Shown here: piece by piece, positions 11,101-22,062 of the stretch
Position numbering within the stretch: the stretch's first letter is position 1
Layout of the letters: each line of letters opens with the position of its first letter
From: Otatea glauca
Taxonomy: Eukaryota > Streptophyta > Magnoliopsida > Poales > Poaceae
NCBI GenBank assembly: GCA_036346275.1
Contig: CM070719.1
Span: 17,711,185 to 17,775,184, forward strand
DNA length: 64,000 nt
Direction of reading: 5' to 3'
Position numbers and translations under genes: made by a program
Notes under the pieces: model-generated
The model's database searches: none
Told to the model about the DNA's origin: nothing
The model's input: the letters and a program-made list of their open reading frames with translations, nothing else

Positions 11101-11492
11101 GCTAATACAAAATAACAAGAAGTAAGCATGCATGTAGTACATATCTTTCTTAATGCAAGTGAAATACTAGATGCAAGCGAAAAACACATATATGACCTTT
11201 CATGCCATGTTGTTGACCCCCCAGCTTATCTTTCTTAATTACATATCACAACCTCCATTCATGTCAATCTCTAATGCACAATTTGTTGGTCAATGGTTCT
11301 TCCAAGTTCTAGTCTTATTTTTGTTGTACATTTGCTATATGTGTCATTAAGACTTAATGCATGCAACTAGGACTTGTAATGGTAGCAGATCCATTCATTC
11401 AAGCAGCATCAGCCGAACGATTATGGCCATCACCGATTGATTTTCGACACTAATCAACCAAAAATCGACAAAACCAAGAGATTTTTGAACTA
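11101..11492 (-). other. 5' region of the hAT element, no gene seen
   Basis: This stretch sits upstream of the BED exon. Its right end has ccaaaaatcgacaaaacc-type motifs like those at 14376-14550. No other coding or RNA feature is visible. Confidence 0.4.
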
Positions 11493-14375
11493 TGTCGGGA
11501 CCCGGATTTGCAAATCCGAAACCCTCTGTGTATACTGCACTAGTCCAAGATCATGCTAGTGCACACAGTGGAAACATAGATGAAATATCATTCCATACAA
11601 CGAATTAACTAAGAAGAAGCAAATTATTATTAAATAAAGCAAACGACCTTAGGGTCAATGTTTACACTATTATGCCTTAAGGGCTTAAGAAACAAATACT
11701 ATTGCACCGGAAAAGATAACTTGAGCCATTCGACATGCCACAGGCAATCGTCTGGAGAACGCCTTCCTAATCCACGTAGTCTTCATAGAATTCCCCCTCA
11801 TAACATTCATTATCTCCTTCAGCAACTGATCAACAAGGGCATAAAGCCGTGAGTACAAAAAGTACTCAGCAAGCCGTAGGGAATTGATGCAATATATTCA
11901 TGCACGGCTTGACAAGGATGGCTATATGTTTCATTTGCAGAAAGCAATAACTTGAATTGAAATACAATAAATAGATTGAAAGCATATTTATGAAAAGGTA
12001 AATAAATGATTGATAGATCAATGATAGACAACAAAACAACAGTGAACTCCCCGTTCCCATCCCAACCATTCCACATTCCACATTTTATGAAACACTCTAT
12101 ACCCCGTGTGAAATTCCCGGGCTTGTCCATTACCGCGGACGCGGCTATTCGAATAGTTTTACACTCTGCAGAGGTTGTACTTCTTTACCCACAAGACATG
12201 ATTTCTCATATTGCCACGCGATAAACACACTTCCTTTGGTGTGTCGGTGGAGAATCATGACAAAGCCTTTACAATGCACTGTCTAAACTTGGTACTACCC
12301 GCTAAGGTTTCGCCCCTTAGGGCCCCCTCTTGCGCCTTGCGAATCTACCCGTCCATCCCGGAACCCACACCACCAACTGGCAGTACTCAAAGCTAGACAT
12401 TGCAAATTAATCAGTTAGGTCTGTCCCATATCAGACATGTGGTAGTACGGTTAGGCCCAGTTCAATGGTGCACAAGATTAAGTCCTAAAGTTGTCTCAGG
12501 CAAGACATCTACATCCCAATGTGCTAGAAAGCACCCCCTTTACTGCACGATCACTTGCCCGAGAGAAAACAATTTGTTCAACCAAGACCAATGGCAAACC
12601 CGCCAAGGTACAACAAATTTTACAACAATGGCTAACGGCCACGATTCAATATCTCATTAAGTCAAGATTAACATTATTCAATGTGTGATATGAATCCCAA
12701 CATATATCTAAGCATGTCTAAGCATAGATACGATAACCCGATGTTGGTATAATGATTATGTCCAACTAGTAATGTACCAACCTAGGGTTAACAATGGATA
12801 CACGGCATGCAACTAATCAAGGTGGCATAATGTCAACTAGGTATACATCTACTCCCATTAAATAAGCATTGATACACAAAATAGCATGCAATTGTATCAA
12901 AGTAAATTACTTTTGCAAACATAGGATCAATATGATCAAAGGTTACGACTTGCCTTGCTGATCTAGTGCTGAGTCTTGGTCTTCAAAGTCTTCGTTCGCT
13001 CCCTCAGAATTAGCGTCTATTGGAAAAGAAAGCGACGAAACCAAATATATACAAAACAGAGACACAAACAAGCTCAAAACTGAAAATAAATGGCTCTGGA
13101 AGATAGATCTTGATTTTAGAAAAATTTATAAACTTGAATCGCCTCAATCGGAATTCGTATGAGCGAGAACGGGCCTCCGAAAGATTAAATTCAGAGAAAA
13201 TGCTGAAAATCAGAAAATCAGAATTTCTGGATTTATTTTTATACGGGAAAATCGATTTATTGCGCAACGCTGATGTCATCCAGCTCTTGGTGGACTCGGT
13301 CCACGGCACGGGTTCGGTTCACCGTGCACCCGGTGCATAGATGGCGTCAGCGCTGACGAGGCGACACGCGGCGGCAGGGCTGACGCTGACGGACACGTGT
13401 CGCGCATCAGGAGGCTACGATCGGATCCGACGGCAGAAAGCGAGGGCGCGGTAGCGACGACGTGGCGCGTTCCAGAGCGTCGGCTGGCGATCGGACGGCC
13501 ATAACCCAGCGAAGACGGACGACGGCGAGAGGCGGCGCAGGGCTTACCGGAGGTGAGGAAGAGGACACGGCCACCGGCGGAAGAGCAACGGTTTGGGCAC
13601 GGCTCAGCACAGATCTGAGAGGGCTCAGCGCGGGCGACTCAAAGAAGCCAACGGAGACGGCGAAGGGGCAACGACGGCAAAGATCCGGGCGACGGAAGGT
13701 CTCGCCTCGGCGGTGAACTTCGGCGAGGGCACACGAGACAAAGGCGGCTGCGCGGATGATGGGAGATGGGGCAAACGAAGCGGCGCGAGGAGGGGATCCT
13801 CGGGAGGCGTGCGGCACGGGCTTTTATAACCTAGGGAGGCGTGTAGAGCGCGAAATCCGAGATCGACGACGTGCGGCGGCGGGACTCCGAGACAGCGGCG
13901 GCTAGGGTTAGGGTTTCGCAGAGCGCGGCGACGTGGCGCAATCTCGGCCGCACACGCTTTGCGCGGACGGACGGTATGCTGCGGCGCTAGGCTAGGCGCG
14001 AGTGAAGCCGGGCGGGAAAAGTGGGCCGGGCTGAGGCGGCGGGCTGGAGAAACGGGCCGGCGGGGAAAATCGGCCTGAAAGACTTTTTTAAAAAAAACAT
14101 TTTCCAATTTAAGAAAATCCAGGAATTCAAATAAGTGCAAATAAATTCAAATAAATAGCAAATAAATTCAGAAAAAACCCTAAAAATATAGAAAAATTCC
14201 TTGCAGCACAATGAACCCAACTAAAACTGAAAATCTTTATTTTGATGAATAGTTTAATCAAACTAAATCCTTTCATTAATGGAAAATTCAAATTAAGCTG
14301 GAATTAATTCAAGAAAATGCAAATGATTTATTTTTGAATTCCAACATTCGAAAACTCAAATTTTGGGATGTTACA
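11493..14375 (-). mobile_element. Second solo LTR of a Tekay-like gypsy element
   Basis: The plus strand begins tgtcgggaccc and ends gggatgttaca. The flanks are aacta (11488-11492) and aactg (14376-14380), a target duplication with one mismatch. It is about 2.88 kb. It shares the terminal pattern and the block at about 12147-12284 with the other LTRs but is clearly diverged from 8030-10963, so it is an independent insertion. The GC-rich part (13400-14060) holds only chance reading frames. Confidence 0.8.
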
Positions 14376-14970
14376 AACTGAAACCCTAGGAAATCGACAT
14401 TTCTACCTACTGTCGGAAACCCTATCGAAAATCAACAAGGTTCACCGAAAATCGCTCGAAAACCCTAGAAAATCGACACATGCACAAAATATCGAGCTAT
14501 CCAACCTAAATCGACAATATCGACCAATTTTCGAAGGTTCGGCGGTGATAAACTACTCGGTGGCGGGTGAATATCGTTGCAACCGGAGGGGGGGCTTTCG
14601 AGGGATGGACAAACATGTCGGAAGGCACTTAATGGCTGTCGGAAGCAGGGATTGAGGGTGATGGGTGTGTTCCCAGCATTTGGGCCGGATGGGCCGAACG
14701 CTATGCAGCCCGGCACTGTTTGCGATTTTTTCCTTTTCAGTTTTGTAAATTCGAAATTTGCTCAAAAACGTTTCCCAAATTATGTTTTTTAAAAATTTCA
14801 TCCCAGATGTCAAAAAGCTATTAATACTAATTTTAGGAAACTTTTGGATAAATTTTTCTAAATTTCCTGAAATTTTTGAATTTGAATTTGACAGGTTTAC
14901 CGACCGGTTTCTAATTTTGAACCGGCTCGATACGTTTGATTTGCGCGATAATCGGTCGATTTTTGTTGGT

Positions 14971-14982
14971 TTTGAAACCCTG
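14971..14982 (-). repeat. hAT terminal sequence
   Basis: The plus strand reads tttgaaaccctg and then abruptly becomes lectin coding sequence. On the element's strand this is CAGGGTTTCAAA, an hAT-like end. The following gcttctac would be the 8-bp target site. Confidence 0.55.
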
Positions 14983-17900
14983 GCTTCTACAACATCTATG
15001 CTAATGCCTTCACATTTTCCATTTGGTACTCCAACTCAGCAGAAAAAAACCATGGTGTGGAGTGCAAACTGTAATCGCGCAGTGCATGCTATGGGGTCAG
15101 CGGTTACCTTGCAGAAGGACAGAGGAATGTTGCTCATGGACTTTGATGGTACAATTGTGTTGCCGGCAGATGCTGACTTAACCAATGTTAAGTACGCTCA
15201 GATCTTGGAAACTGGGAATCTCGTCATGAAGGACGAGTGGTAAGATTGTATGGCAAAGTTTTGATTCACCTACAGACACTGCTACCCACTCAAAACATGA
15301 CTGCTTCTACAAAGTTGGCATCTACCACTCAATTGCATAATTCTGGTGACTACATCTTTGTTTTAGTGATATGTCAATATTATCACTAATATACAATGAT
15401 CTTGATGTCTCTGACATCTACTGGCCTGAACCTGATATTGGAACCATGGTTGTCAAGGCGTCGTCTAGGCGTCCAGTCGGCGGTGGCCGCCTGCCATGGC
15501 CCCTCACCTCTCCTAACTGGGGAAAGGAGGACGCGGGGAGAGGGGATAAGGGGTAGGGATGGGGACTAAAGCCGGGATGAAGTCCACCGTACCTTCACCA
15601 CCGGCTCCTCTGCGGCAGCTGCTGCTGCTCTGCGTCGCTACTGCCACTACCGTCGTAGTCATTGCTGGATCGGGTAGATCCGGGCAACGGCTTGAGGTCA
15701 GGGGTGATGGAATCTCTACATCTAGGAGAGGTCACAGTGTTTTTGGCGGCGGCAACTCCTCTACATCTAGGAGAGGTCACAATGTTTTTGGCGGTGGCAG
15801 CTCATGAGAGGAAGCCACTGGCGTCAGGGAGCACCAGACCCAACAGGGACCGCCCGATTTGGGCGGCGCTCGGAGGGGAAGGCAGTGCTCCTGCAGTGGG
15901 GGAGAAGCACCGGGGTTGAGAGCGAGATCGGGCGAGAGACAAAGGGAGTGGAAGGGGAGGCTGCCGAAAGGGGAGAGAGGGGTGTGTGGTTGGGTGGTTG
16001 GTAGGGTTAGGGTCAAGGGAGACTAGTCGGTGGGTCGCTTGGCTGGGCCGGCCAAGTGGTCCAACGAACGGGCCGTGGGGGATTTAAGAGAGAGAAAAAG
16101 AGGATATACTGATATTGCTATATATGTATTGGTGATATACTGATATTAATGGATCTTTTTTGGTCGCCTAATCCTCACCTAGGCGTCCAGATGCTCGGCT
16201 GGCGCCTCGCCTCGCCTTGTCTCCTTGACAACCATGACTGAAACCTTTGAGAATAATCGAAATCGTTTTAAAAATACTAGGTTGGGGGTTTCTGATGATC
16301 TTGGGAAGTTTGTGGCGAGTGATTTCACCGATCAGCAAGCATTTGTGGCTTCTAATGCAGCTCCAGGGGTAAAGAGATGGCTTACTCTAGATCCTGATGG
16401 TAATCTCTGAGTCTACAGCTTGAATATCACAGATGGGACATGATTAGTTGCATGGATTGCCGTGCCTCAGTCATGCAAAATTCATGGCTTCTGTGGTCCA
16501 AACGGAATCTGTCACTACTCACCTATGCCTACATGTTCTTGCCCACCTGGCTATGAAATAAACAACCCTGGTAACTGGAGCCAAGGTTACAGAGCCATTT
16601 TCAACATCACGTGTGATGTTACACAGTCTGTGAGGTTTTTGTGACTTCCAAACACTGATTTTTGGGGCAATGATCAGAACATCTTCATCCTGTGTCATTT
16701 CAGGATTGCAGGAATATTGGTACAAGTGATTGCACCTGTAAATGCTTTCTCTATGTCTAAGGGACGGGATGGTGCTTCTCAAAATCTCTCCTTTTCAGTG
16801 GGAGGTCTTACCCACCGAGACCTGATCTATGCACACTGTATATAAATCTCCCAGTGAGGGTTGACATTTCAAATATGTCTATTCCACAATCCAATATGCT
16901 TGATTCTACTCCACATCATTACATGTGAGGATATGAGCACAGAAGTTATACAATTATTTCCAGAAGTGCATAAGACTAGTTCAGGAGAATCGAAATGATT
17001 TTATTTCTATGAGTCTGTAGTTGAAAGTTTTGTCATAGAAGTTCTCTGTCACATCTGCATTGCTGTTTCTTTTGAGGAGAGAGTTGAGGCCATCCCAAGT
17101 TGTCGAGGGCTACAAAATGATATCTAGTCATTTTTGGAGATATAGTTATGAAGAGCTGGTAAAGGCGACTGCGAATTTCAAAGATGAGCTTGGAACTTTG
17201 GAAGGGGAGGCTCAGGGGTTGGCTACAAGGGAATCTTGAATGATGAATGAACATTAGCTGTGAAAAGGCTGGAAAATTTATGCAGGGCAAAGAAGAGTTT
17301 CAATCTGACCTGTGTCATTGGGAGAATCAACCATATGGATTTTGTGAGAACATGGGATTTTTGCTCAGAAGGCTCTCATAGGATGTTGATGTATGAGTAT
17401 ATTGAGAATGGACCGCTAGCTAACATCTTGTTCAGTAGCAACATTTTGCTAGAATGGAAGCAAAGGTTCAACATTGTTGTTGGTGTTGCGAAGGGTTTGG
17501 CACTTTGGCCTATCTTCACCGTGAGTGTTTAGAACGGGTCATCCATGTGATGTGAAGCCAGAGAACATACTGCTTGACCAGACTTTAGAGCCAAAGATCA
17601 TTGACTTTGGATTGGCAAAGCTGCTGAAAAGAGGTGGGTCCAATCAGAATGTATCGTAAGAGGAACAGTAGATTACATTGTGCCGGATTGGGTATCTAGC
17701 CTGTCAATCACGGCGAAAGTTGATGTCTACTGCTATGGAGTTGTGCTTCTCGAGCTAATATCAGGAACCTGTGTCCGAGACATGGCTGTAGGTGTGGATG
17801 CTGAGTTGCATATGGAACTCAGGAAACTTGTTAGGATGCTTGCTGATAAATTGACCACGGAGGAACAGTCATGGATAGCTGAGTTTGCGGATCTCAGAAT

Positions 17901-18024
17901 GAATGGCCAATTCAACTACTTGCAAGAAAGAACATCGATCAAATTAGCTGTTTCGTGCTTGGATAAGACAGAGGAGCAAAAGGCCCACCATGGAAGCTAT
18001 AGTCCAGGTCCTCCAAACCAATGA
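14983..18024 (+). pseudogene. G-type lectin S-receptor-like serine/threonine kinase, decayed
   Basis: The intact family comprises plasma-membrane receptors with a B-lectin ectodomain, an EGF/PAN region, one membrane helix and a Ser/Thr kinase. Here the first bases encode a GFYNIYANAFTFS stretch, in mid lectin domain; the signal peptide and start are missing. TIVWSAN-like and ETGNLVMKD motifs follow (15040-15235). A TIR element interrupts at 15445-16236. An EGF-like segment with CGPNGICHYSPMPTCSCPPG lies at 16490-16550. The kinase part includes LAVKRLEN (17250-17275), HCDVKPENILLD (about 17545) and IIDFGLAKLL (about 17600), then a DVYCYGVVLLELISG motif at about 17720. Many stops and shifts separate these blocks. 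It ends near 18024. Confidence 0.85.
15445..16236. mobile_element. Non-autonomous TIR DNA transposon (792 bp) inside the kinase pseudogene
   Basis: The ends form a 14-bp inverted repeat: catggttgtcaagg on the left and ccttgacaaccatg on the right. The flanking octamers attggaac and actgaaac match at six of eight positions, which suggests a decayed 8-bp target duplication and hence hAT. Inside is a direct repeat of about 45 bp (ctctacatctaggagaggtcac near 15713 and 15758). No transposase is encoded. Confidence 0.7.
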
Positions 18025-18654
18025 ATCTAGTAGTACGATGGAGCAAATTATGCCAAATGAAGTGCCTATTTCTATGTGAATTCTTGTATCCATATTTTTC
18101 TTGTAGCCTACATTCCTTACCATTGCAGTAACCTAATAGTTATGGTAAAAGCTTGTATTCTAATTGGTACGAAACATATCTGTACCATTCTGCAATGTAA
18201 CTAGTCTTCTTCTTTAGAAAAAAAAACAACGTAGCTCGTATTTTAATTATTTGGTCTACAAGGATGCTATGTCAGTATGTCTTAGGAAGAATGCAATAAG
18301 AAATTCTGGAAAACGGGAGATCAGTATTTGCTGAATTATTAACTAGCATTATGCCGTTATGCCTCATTGCATCTCAGTACTTCCATCAATTGCTAAATCA
18401 AGAATTTTCAAAGAGCAAAATTGAATACTTGGTATGGTAATATCCACGCCTAACTCATGCAGATGGCCATGGCGGTGTAAGAAACAGAACAGTGATGCAC
18501 CACTTGATTTGCAGTTATACACACAGTCTACGTACTAACATACCTCGATTATTAAGTGCAAGAGGACGCGTAATTTTTCATTTTATTTTCGCACTAGCAC
18601 ACATAAAGATGAGCATGCCGTGTACTGATCTACATGCAGGAAGCTCTCACAACC
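18025..18654. other. Intergenic stretch, nothing recognised
   Basis: AT-rich sequence lies between the kinase pseudogene and the 3' end of the secreted-protein gene. I see no gene, RNA or clear transposon ends. Confidence 0.5.
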
Positions 18655-19164
18655 TTACACCTTTATTGCTGCTTCAGGCAGCTCGTCATCCTCCTTAACA
18701 TCCGGGGCTCCCTTCCTCCCTGGAGCTGCGTGCTTCTTCTTCTTGGTCCTGTTCTTTGAGTGGTCGTCGTCGTCCTTGTCACCATCATCATCGGAGTCTG
18801 AATCGGAATCGTGATCTGAGTCCGAATCATGGTCAGAGTCCGAGTCTGAATCAGAGTCTTGGTCCGAATCTGAGTCGGAGTCAGAATCGTCGTCATCCAG
18901 CTTCTTTTTCTTGCCCCAGTCAGGCACCAGCTTCTGGCCCTGCTCCTCCGCTAACTCCAAGCTCGCCAGGTCGCCGGCAGCCTGGGCCGCCTTGTCCACC
19001 GCCTCCTCCTCTTCTTTGCCTTTGCCGCGGTGCGCCGGCAAGCTGCTCGCTCCTTCGGTGGTGGCGTGGCCTGGCTGCACGGCTGTCAGCGGGTCGGAGG
19101 CGGCGGGGACAAAGACGGCGACGGCGAGGAGAAGGGCGGCCAGGCAAACGGCGGCGCGGGCCAT
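18655..19164 (-). CDS. Small secreted Asp/Ser-rich protein
   Basis: The 169-residue protein is read from the ATG at 19164; the in-frame GTG six bases upstream is not a normal plant start. Residues 1 to about 25 form a clear signal peptide (MARAAVCLAALLLAVAVFV, then PAAS). The middle (about 45-75) is charged, with EEEE and KKKK clusters. Residues about 88-130 are an almost pure Asp/Ser run (DSDSDSD repeats). The tail is basic and ends EAAIKV. No domain is recognised. An acidic extracellular protein of this kind could bind calcium or be phosphorylated, but that is inference. The reading frame is intact in a decayed neighbourhood and has a TATA box about 100 bases upstream, so it may be a real single-exon gene. 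Confidence 0.65.
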   Translation of the reverse strand: MARAAVCLAALLLAVAVFVPAASDPLTAVQPGHATTEGASSLPAHRGKGKEEEEAVDKAAQAAGDLASLELAEEQGQKLVPDWGKKKKLDDDDSDSDSDSDQDSDSDSDSDHDSDSDHDSDSDSDDDGDKDDDDHSKNRTKKKKHAAPGRKGAPDVKEDDELPEAAIKV

Positions 19165-19263
19165 TCGCACGGTGAGGGCGAGCTCGCAATTGCAACAAGT
19201 GGTTGGTGAAGCGTGCGGGCTGCGTGAGTCGTGATCGCAACGCAGGGACAGGTGATTGCTAGG

Positions 19264-19270
19264 TATATAT
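19264..19270 (-). promoter_or_regulatory. TATA box of the Asp/Ser-rich protein gene
   Basis: The minus strand reads ccatatatacc about 100 bases before the ATG at 19164. This leaves a leader of roughly 65-70 bases. Confidence 0.5.
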
Positions 19271-19300
19271 GGCTGAGGGCGTTCACTAGAAAGAAAGCTC

Positions 19301-19480
19301 AGATAATTAGTTGTGTGGTTTTTAGTTTACTGGAAGGTGAGTCACGTTATCTTGTCCTTGTTTATGTCGAACGAGTTCTTCGGTGCGGCGAGATAATTCG
19401 TTGTGTAGTTTTTAGTTTACTGGAAGGTGAGTCACGTTATCTTGTCCTAATTTATGTCGAACTAGTGCTTCGGTGCGGCG
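19301..19480. repeat. 90-bp tandem duplication upstream of the Asp/Ser-rich gene
   Basis: Two copies with an exact 90-base period (19301-19390 and 19391-19480) begin agataatt and end cggtgcggcg. Only a few substitutions separate them. Both contain gaaggtgagtcacgtta, which includes a tgagtca and an acgt core. Confidence 0.9.
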
Positions 19481-19499
19481 AGACTAGGAGCAGCAACAC

Positions 19500-20238
19500 A
19501 TATATGTTTGTCGTTAGATCTGCCGTTGGGCCAGGCTTGTTTCGGCTTGTCCATGCCACCGCACGTACGGCACAGCTGAAGTATGACAGGACACGCATGC
19601 ACGTGGGCTAGACGATACGGTATGAACGATAGGATTGTATTGGACTTCATGGTCGGGTACGATGGGCAGTACGGCATAGTATGCTTGTATGGGTCGTGTT
19701 TGGGCTGGCACGGCACGAAACAGGTCGTTCTGCCGCGACATTGTGTAATGTTGTGGCTCACCCTACGGCCGATGCCTTTTGTGGTTCTTATATGCAGAGA
19801 AAGGGGAGACAGCGGAGATGCTAAAAGGTGGAGAATAGAGACTAGAGAGTACATGCTTATTGACACCGAATACGCGCACCGAGTTGCTCCGCACTAGGGT
19901 GCCCTCACATTGAGTGTAAGGTTTTGTAACGAGGCGATAACTCTATACTTGTTCAAGAATGAATAAAATTCAGTTCTTTTTCTCCAATATTTGTGTTCAC
20001 TGTCTCAGTTCTGTGCGTCTTCGGCTCCTTTTCTCTCGTCGCAATAGTACAAATGGGCTAAGCTTGGGCCAGCACGACACGAAGCCGATACGAATCACAA
20101 ATGAACCATGCGTGGGCTCACCGAAGACAAGCCGGCCGGCACGGTGGGCCGGCTAGGCCGTGGCGGCACAACACTGTTTAGTTACGTGGCTCGACAGGCC
20201 CGTGCCGTGCCATGCGGCACGGCACGACGTCCACCTCT
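19500..20238. mobile_element. Probable non-autonomous hAT remnant
   Basis: The right end ccacctct (20238) and dense gggcc, ggcacgg and ggccggc motifs in the last 190 bases resemble the subterminal regions of Ac-like grass hAT elements, including the one at 32729-35757. Similar motifs occur near 19530 and 19700. The left end is not resolved and no transposase is present. Confidence 0.4.
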
Positions 20239-20947
20239 TGTGCTTACTCCATGACGCTTTTGCTTCAGAGTTTTAAGCTAAAAATATTTTTTCAGAAAAA
20301 ATGATACAACATTTGTATGTGGTCCATTTAATTCACTTAAATCCAGTAGAACGTTGAACGAATCTTTTTGCGAAAATTTGAAAAAACATCACCTGCTTGT
20401 TGGTTATATAGCATCAGCCCATTTCCCTTTATTTTCTTATTTGATTTAAGGAATAGAATAAATTAGTTCATTGCTGTGCCATTCCTCGTTAACAATTAAG
20501 TAACGGGTGTAGCCATAAAAATCATGGAGTGACTCAAAAGAAACAAACCCACGTAAGATTTATTCCGTTCCTCAAATCAAACATGACTCTTTTGTTTAAG
20601 AAGCAATTCTTTACATGTCATTGGAAGTTAACTTCATTCTTTATATGTGTCGCATTGTATCACTGACATGTAGGTCTTGACCCCGCATGGTAGTAACACA
20701 TTCATAAATTTCTCTCAAATTTCAGTGGAATAAAGGAATTAATCCTTTTATAACTTGTTTTGAGCATCAATATGGTCTACAATGTAATCATTTGACCACT
20801 ATTTTTTAATATATGTTAGCAAAAAACTTAATAAATACAATAATATGAAATTACTTTTGATGATAAATCAGCTAATATCATTTACATGTGACAAATTGAA
20901 ATAGTTTTATGTATAAAATTTGATTGCACATATTTTAAAATAGCATA
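20239..20947. other. AT-rich intergenic stretch, nothing recognised
   Basis: No gene or repeat with clear ends is visible. The last five bases, gcata, form the left target duplication of the following retrotransposon. Confidence 0.5.
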
Positions 20948-21592
20948 TGTCGAAGGTCAGAATTTCGACAATAAACTTATGATCACAGGTACCTTCGATG
21001 TTAGAGTCAAGCACGGAGATAGCAGCACACGATGTATACAGGTTCGGGTCCTCAGATGGAGTAATACCTTACGTCATGTGCGGATGATGTATGTATTTGG
21101 TGTATCGAGTACATAGCGAGTTGTCTAGCCCTAGTTACAATGAAGATTGGATCTTAGGCAATGGCTAAACTGTGGCTGGAGGTTGACGAAGCGTGGTTCG
21201 TCAGCTCCTTGTTCCTCTGCGTCTTGTAAAGTCTTCTCTTCGATCCCCCCTCGAGAATACCTACCCCCGGCCTTATATAGTCGGGGTAGCCTTGTCTCAA
21301 GTTGAGTTGTAGTTGGTTTGGGATACCAGATCGTAGCTGGTGAGGAGTCCATCGTCGCGTGATCTTTGCAGCATATCCAAACTTCCCTGGATACCAGGCG
21401 TAATCGAGTCGATTTCCTCGTAACGGGAAAGTGATTGAGTCCTTCCTAGTATGGAGATATCCCCTACACGTATATCTTATCCCATGGAATTGGGCCCGTG
21501 ATATCTGGAGTTTCTAGATGCTTGCTTGAGCAAATATGGTATAGTCTTCATATTTCTGGTAGCACTCATACCCCATATTTAGATATTTGACA
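20948..21592 (-). repeat. 3' LTR of the Tat element
   Basis: The 645-bp LTR reads tgtcgaagg to ttgaca on the plus strand. It is near-identical in layout to 30946-31582, with scattered substitutions and a few short indels. Confidence 0.9.
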
Positions 21593-21989
21593 GTAGCCTT
21601 CGAAGTCTACCCAGCAAAGGGTCTGTTCAAGCGCTTAGTCGATTACTGCCAAGCCTTGGCTTGGTCGAGTAAAGCCTCATTGGCTTGTGGTCAAACGATT
21701 CGAGTAGATTGGGAAGCGCTAAATATCGAGTAGGGATGTTATCGGGTCGAGCGCCTTTCCATCAGCCCGTTTCGAGTCCTTAGGTTAGCCACAAATTACT
21801 CGATGTTGCGTTACCAGCTCGGCTATGAGCAGAGTTAGAAAAAATTCAGAAAATCTAAACGTTGGGCAGTTGAGCAGTTATTGCTCTCGTTTGCAATGTA
21901 AAGATTGGTGCAGTGCCATCATTCCGCTTTTCTCACTGATCAAGGCATCGTGCCGTGGGGAGTGAACCATTCGCCTGAAAAGGTTTTGT

Positions 21990-21998
21990 CTTATAAAT
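21990..21998 (+). promoter_or_regulatory. TATA box of the antisense gene
   Basis: The sequence cttataaat lies about 65-70 bases before the ATG at 22063, on the strand opposite to gag-pol. Confidence 0.5.
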
Positions 21999-22062
21999 TT
22001 TCAGGTCCGGAACTGTAGCCATTCCCCTCCTTTTTGCCTTTAACCTTATTCTCGAAGCCTCC

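Larger units (their letters stand above)
6916..14982 (-). mobile_element. hAT transposon (DUF659 type), split by two solo LTRs
   Basis: The minus-strand transposase pieces are DUF659 at 6916-7965 and a BED zinc finger at about 10964-11100. They are separated by a solo LTR. A second solo LTR (11493-14375) lies in the 5' region. The right end is tttgaaaccctg at 14982, so the element begins CAGGGTTTCAAAACC on its own strand, an hAT-like terminus. Next to it, 14376-14600 is rich in aaatcgac repeats, as expected of subterminal transposase sites. The left (3') end, including the hAT dimerisation domain, is missing or replaced near 6916. Confidence 0.75.

Noticed and set aside
13407..14140. Arg/Pro/Ala-rich open frames of up to 171 codons.
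   Set aside because: They fall in the GC-rich section of the second solo LTR and are not conserved with frames in the first one; best read as chance.
14368..14655. Short plus-strand open frame near the hAT end.
   Set aside because: It crosses the subterminal aaatcgac repeats of the hAT element and has no domain.
18756..19234. Plus-strand frames opposite the Asp/Ser-rich protein.
   Set aside because: They are mirror images of the repetitive Asp/Ser codons and have no domain; the minus-strand frame has signal peptide and promoter.
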